Shown here: piece by piece, positions 61,230-64,000 of the stretch
How positions within the stretch are numbered: position 1 is the stretch's first letter
How the letters are laid out: the number at the start of each line of letters is the position of its first letter
The notes under the pieces: generated by a model
Databases searched by the model: none
What the model saw: only the letters and a program-made list of their open reading frames with translations
What the model was told of the DNA's origin: nothing
Position numbers and translations under genes: made by a program
Assembly (NCBI GenBank): GCA_963804495.1
Contig: CAWDQN010000005.1
Coordinates: 186,001 to 250,000 of the forward strand
From: Rhodovastum sp963804495
Lineage (GTDB): Bacteria > Pseudomonadota > Alphaproteobacteria > Acetobacterales > Acetobacteraceae
Length of the DNA stretch: 64,000 nucleotides
Direction: 5' to 3'

Positions 61230-63896
61230 TTATGCTATCGTGTCGGCTGGCGGCGCGACAGGGTGAGGTTCGGGTATCAGCATCGCCTTCAGCCGATAAA
61301 CCGCCTCCAGCGCGTCGCGCGGGGTCAGGCGATCCGGGTCGATGGACGCGAGCGCTTCACGCAGCGCGTCCGGGCCGGGCGGTGCGGCGGCCGGGGCCTG
61401 GGCCTGGGCCTGGGCTTGGGCTTGGGTTTGGGTGGGGGCGGCGGCGAACAGGGGCAGCGCGCCGGCATCGGTGAGGTCGCCGGCGCGGGCTTCCAGCGCC
61501 GCGAGCAGCCCGCCAGCACGGCGCACCACCGGCGCCGGCACCCCGGCCAGCTTGGCCACGTGCACCCCCCAGCTTCGCCCGGCCGCGCCTTCGGCCACTT
61601 CGTGCAGGAACACCACCTCCCCCTTCCACTCCTTCACCCGCATGGTATGGGGGGCGAGTCGTGGCAATTCTGCGGTCAATCGCGCCAATTCGTGGAAATG
61701 GGTGGCGAAGATCACCCGGCAACGGACGGCGTTGTGCAGCGCCTCCAGCACCGCCCAGGCGATCGCCAGCCCATCGAGCGTGGCGGTACCGCGGCCGATT
61801 TCGTCCACCACCACCAGGCTGCGCGGCCCGGCCTGGTGCAGGATCGCGGCGGTCTCGGTCATTTCCACCATGAAGGTGCTGCGCCCGCGGGCGAGATCGT
61901 CGGCGGCGCCGACGCGCGAGAACAGCCGGTCGACGATGCCGATGCGCGCCCGCGCGGCGGGCACCGGCAGCCCCGCCTGGGCGAGAACCACGATCAAGGC
62001 GTTCTGCCGCAGATAGGTGGATTTGCCGGCCATGTTCGGCCCGGTGAGCAGCAGCACCCGCCGGTCGGGCGAGAGATCGCAATCGTTCGGCACGAAGCTG
62101 TCCTGCCCGGCCAGCGCTGCCTCGACCACCGGATGTCGTCCGGCCTCGACGCAGAAACCCGTTTCGTCGGTGACCTCCGGCCGGCACCAGGTGCCGGGGG
62201 CGGCCAGGGTGGCGGCGGATTGCGCCAGGTCGAGCAGGGCGAGGGCGGCGGCGCAGGCGGCGAGCGCCTCGCCTTCGCGCAGGGCGGCGGCAACCAGATG
62301 CGCGAAGACCTGTTTCTCGCGCGCCGCCGCCCGATCGGCCGCTTCGGCGATGCGGCGGTCCAGCTCGGACAGTTCGACGGACGTGAAGCGGGCGCCGTTC
62401 GCCATCGCCTGACGCAGCGTGAGGTCGGCATGGGCGCGCAGTTTTTCCACCGCCGCCGAGGGCGCCTCGATGACGTAGCCGAGCTGGGCGTGGTGGCGGA
62501 TTTTCAGGCTGGCGACGCCGAATTTCTGCGCGTAGTCGAGCTGCAGGGTGGCGATGACGCGGCGGCTGTCGTCGCGCAGGGCGCGGTGGGCGTCCAGTTC
62601 CGGATCGAACCCGGCGGCGATGGCGCCATCGTCGAGCCGCGCCGGCACCGTCTCCGCCAGTGCCGTCTGCAATTGCGTCCGCAGCGCGGGGGAAGGTGCC
62701 AGCGTTGCGCGCGCCCCGGCCAGCAGGCGCGGCAGCGGTCCCTCCAACGCCAGTTGCGCGGCGTCAGCGGCGGTGAGGCCGTCGCGTAGCGCGCCCAGGT
62801 CGCGCGGGGCGCCGCGGCCGAGCGAGAGCCGCCCAAGGGCGCGCACCATGTCGGGGGCGCGGCGCAGGGCCGAGCGCAGGCTTGTGGCGGCCTGCGGGTT
62901 GGCGAGCAGCCACGACCAGGCGTCCTGGCGGTCGGCGATCGGGGCGGGGTCGGTCAGCGGAGCGGCGAGGGTTTCGGCCAGCAGGCGGGCGCCGGCCGCG
63001 GTGAGCGTGCGCTGCACGGCGGCGAGCAGGGTGTGGGCGGTGCCGCCGTCGCGGGCGCGGGACACCTCCAGGCTGGCGCGGGTGGCGGCGTCCAGTTCCA
63101 GGCGCCCGGCCTGGCCCAGCGGCGCCGGGCGCGACAGGCGCGGCAGCTTGCCGGCGCCGGTTGAGCGCACGTAGTCGAGCGCCAGCATGGCGGCGACCGC
63201 CTCGGCATCGGAGAAGCTGCCGAACGCCTCCAGGCTGGCGGCGCCGAACGCCTCGGCGAGGCGGCGGCGCGCCAGAAGCGGCGGCGGGGCGGGGCGCTCG
63301 GGGCCGCGGCGGTGCTCCCAGTCGCCCAGCGCCAGGGCGGCAGGGGCGAGGATTTCGGCCGGGTCGAGCCGGCCGAGCAGGGCGGGCAGGGCCTCGCGGC
63401 CGATGGCCTGGGTTTCGAACAGCCCGGTGGAGACATCGAGCCACGCGGCACCTGCGGCGCCGGCGACGGCGGCGTGCGCGAACAGGATGTTGGGGCGGCC
63501 CGGTTCCAGCAGCGAGTTTTCGGTCAGCGTGCCGGGGGTGATCAGGCGCACCACTTCGCGGCGGATCGGCGCTTTGCCGGTGCGCGATTTCGGGTCTTCC
63601 ATCTGCTCGGCGATGGCGACGCGAAAGCCGCGGCGGATCAGGCGCGAGAGATAGGATTCGGCCGCGTGCACCGGCACGCCGCACATGGCGATCGGCTGGC
63701 CGGCGTGCTCGCCGCGTTTGGTCAGCGCGATGTCCAGCGCGGCGGCGGCGGCCTCGGCGTCGGCGAAGAACATTTCGTAGAAATCGCCCATGCGGAAGAA
63801 CAGCAACGCATCCGGGTGCTCCGCCTTGGCGGCGAACCACTGGGCCATGGCGGGGGTGGCGCCCTCGGCGTCGGGCGATGCGGCGGGGGCGGGCAT
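61230..63896 (-). CDS. mutS: DNA mismatch repair protein MutS
   Basis: Mismatch-recognition ATPase, 888 residues. The N-terminal mismatch-binding domain has FFRMGDFYEMFFADAE (Phe-x-Glu in DFYEMF) and AMCGVPVHAAESYLSRLI. The ATPase has Walker A TGPNMAGKSTYLRQN, Walker B LVVVDEIGRGTATLDG and the signature THFHELARL. Before the C-terminus a run of alternating Gln-Ala (about 13 residues) links the ATPase to the end domain. ATG at 63896. glnD follows directly. Confidence 0.96.
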   Translation of the reverse strand: MPAPAASPDAEGATPAMAQWFAAKAEHPDALLFFRMGDFYEMFFADAEAAAAALDIALTKRGEHAGQPIAMCGVPVHAAESYLSRLIRRGFRVAIAEQMEDPKSRTGKAPIRREVVRLITPGTLTENSLLEPGRPNILFAHAAVAGAAGAAWLDVSTGLFETQAIGREALPALLGRLDPAEILAPAALALGDWEHRRGPERPAPPPLLARRRLAEAFGAASLEAFGSFSDAEAVAAMLALDYVRSTGAGKLPRLSRPAPLGQAGRLELDAATRASLEVSRARDGGTAHTLLAAVQRTLTAAGARLLAETLAAPLTDPAPIADRQDAWSWLLANPQAATSLRSALRRAPDMVRALGRLSLGRGAPRDLGALRDGLTAADAAQLALEGPLPRLLAGARATLAPSPALRTQLQTALAETVPARLDDGAIAAGFDPELDAHRALRDDSRRVIATLQLDYAQKFGVASLKIRHHAQLGYVIEAPSAAVEKLRAHADLTLRQAMANGARFTSVELSELDRRIAEAADRAAAREKQVFAHLVAAALREGEALAACAAALALLDLAQSAATLAAPGTWCRPEVTDETGFCVEAGRHPVVEAALAGQDSFVPNDCDLSPDRRVLLLTGPNMAGKSTYLRQNALIVVLAQAGLPVPAARARIGIVDRLFSRVGAADDLARGRSTFMVEMTETAAILHQAGPRSLVVVDEIGRGTATLDGLAIAWAVLEALHNAVRCRVIFATHFHELARLTAELPRLAPHTMRVKEWKGEVVFLHEVAEGAAGRSWGVHVAKLAGVPAPVVRRAGGLLAALEARAGDLTDAGALPLFAAAPTQTQAQAQAQAQAPAAAPPGPDALREALASIDPDRLTPRDALEAVYRLKAMLIPEPHPVAPPADTIA

Positions 63897-64000
63897 GACG
63901 CTGATGTAGCCGCTCGCCGCGGTGGGCGCGAGGCTGTGCGGGAGGGCCAGGGCCGGAGTCTGCCTGCCCGGGTCTCGCGTCCCCTGGCCTATCGGGAGGG
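63897..64000. other. upstream region of mutS, no gene seen
   Basis: The last 104 bases hold only a decayed GGGCCAGGGCC...GTCTGCCTG stretch like the palindromic repeat core. No promoter is convincing. Confidence 0.4.

Noticed and set aside
61380..61440. Short GGGCCT tandem run as a separate repeat element
   Set aside because: It encodes the Gln-Ala linker inside mutS and is explained by the coding sequence.

Overview
The window is a gene-dense, high-GC stretch of an alphaproteobacterial chromosome. It is probably from the Acetobacteraceae or a close Rhodospirillales relative. The best lineage marker is a circularly permuted, two-piece tmRNA gene (410-686, minus strand) encoding the tag ANDNMALAVAA, directly followed by an alpha-type SspB adaptor gene. 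The family-level placement rests on protein resemblance only.

Layout. 1-1.7 kb: sspB, ssrA and thyX. 1.7-16.5 kb: an RND multidrug efflux set in operon order on the minus strand (outer-membrane factor, mdtA, mdtB, mdtC). Foreign-looking DNA splits it twice: an AT-rich orphan gene lies between mdtA and mdtB, and 4.7 kb with a subtilisin-like protease, a 75-aa partner, a lipase and a lineage hypothetical lies between mdtB and mdtC. 16.6-24 kb: a CitE/MaoC pair divergent from a branched-chain amino-acid type ABC transporter (livG, livF, two tandem substrate-binding proteins, livH, livM). 24.2-29.3 kb: panC, yjbQ, kup, a divergent polysaccharide deacetylase and dut. 29.4-33.1 kb: an ABC importer with fused permease and AAA-associated ATPase but no binding protein, then a carboxymuconolactone decarboxylase-type protein. 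33.1-37 kb: ugd, and ychF-pth-rplY. 37-46.6 kb: a DUF2339 membrane protein, phosphatase, shortened GST, prs, a lipoprotein, pgeF, midA-like, lgt and an hldD-like epimerase. 46.6-49.9 kb: ubiK, ybjN, proC, a TetR-like regulator and phasin. 50-52.4 kb: an MBOAT acyltransferase and an SGNH-like partner. 52.5-57.7 kb: a two-component pair, marR, ilvE and an M32 carboxypeptidase. 57.8-63.9 kb: a small exported protein, glnD and mutS.

Two window-wide patterns stand out. First, seven genes (mdtA, the outer-membrane factor, citE, rplY, the hldD-like gene, the response regulator and glnD) carry eight single-base insertions, two of them in citE. Removing the extra base or bases restores an exact full-length frame in every case. 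This suggests a systematic sequence artefact rather than seven dead genes. Second, a family of composite palindromic repeats with a conserved CTTAAG-like end and a CCAGGGC-AGA-GCCCTGG core lies between or inside gene ends. In places it supplies stop codons or C-terminal tails.
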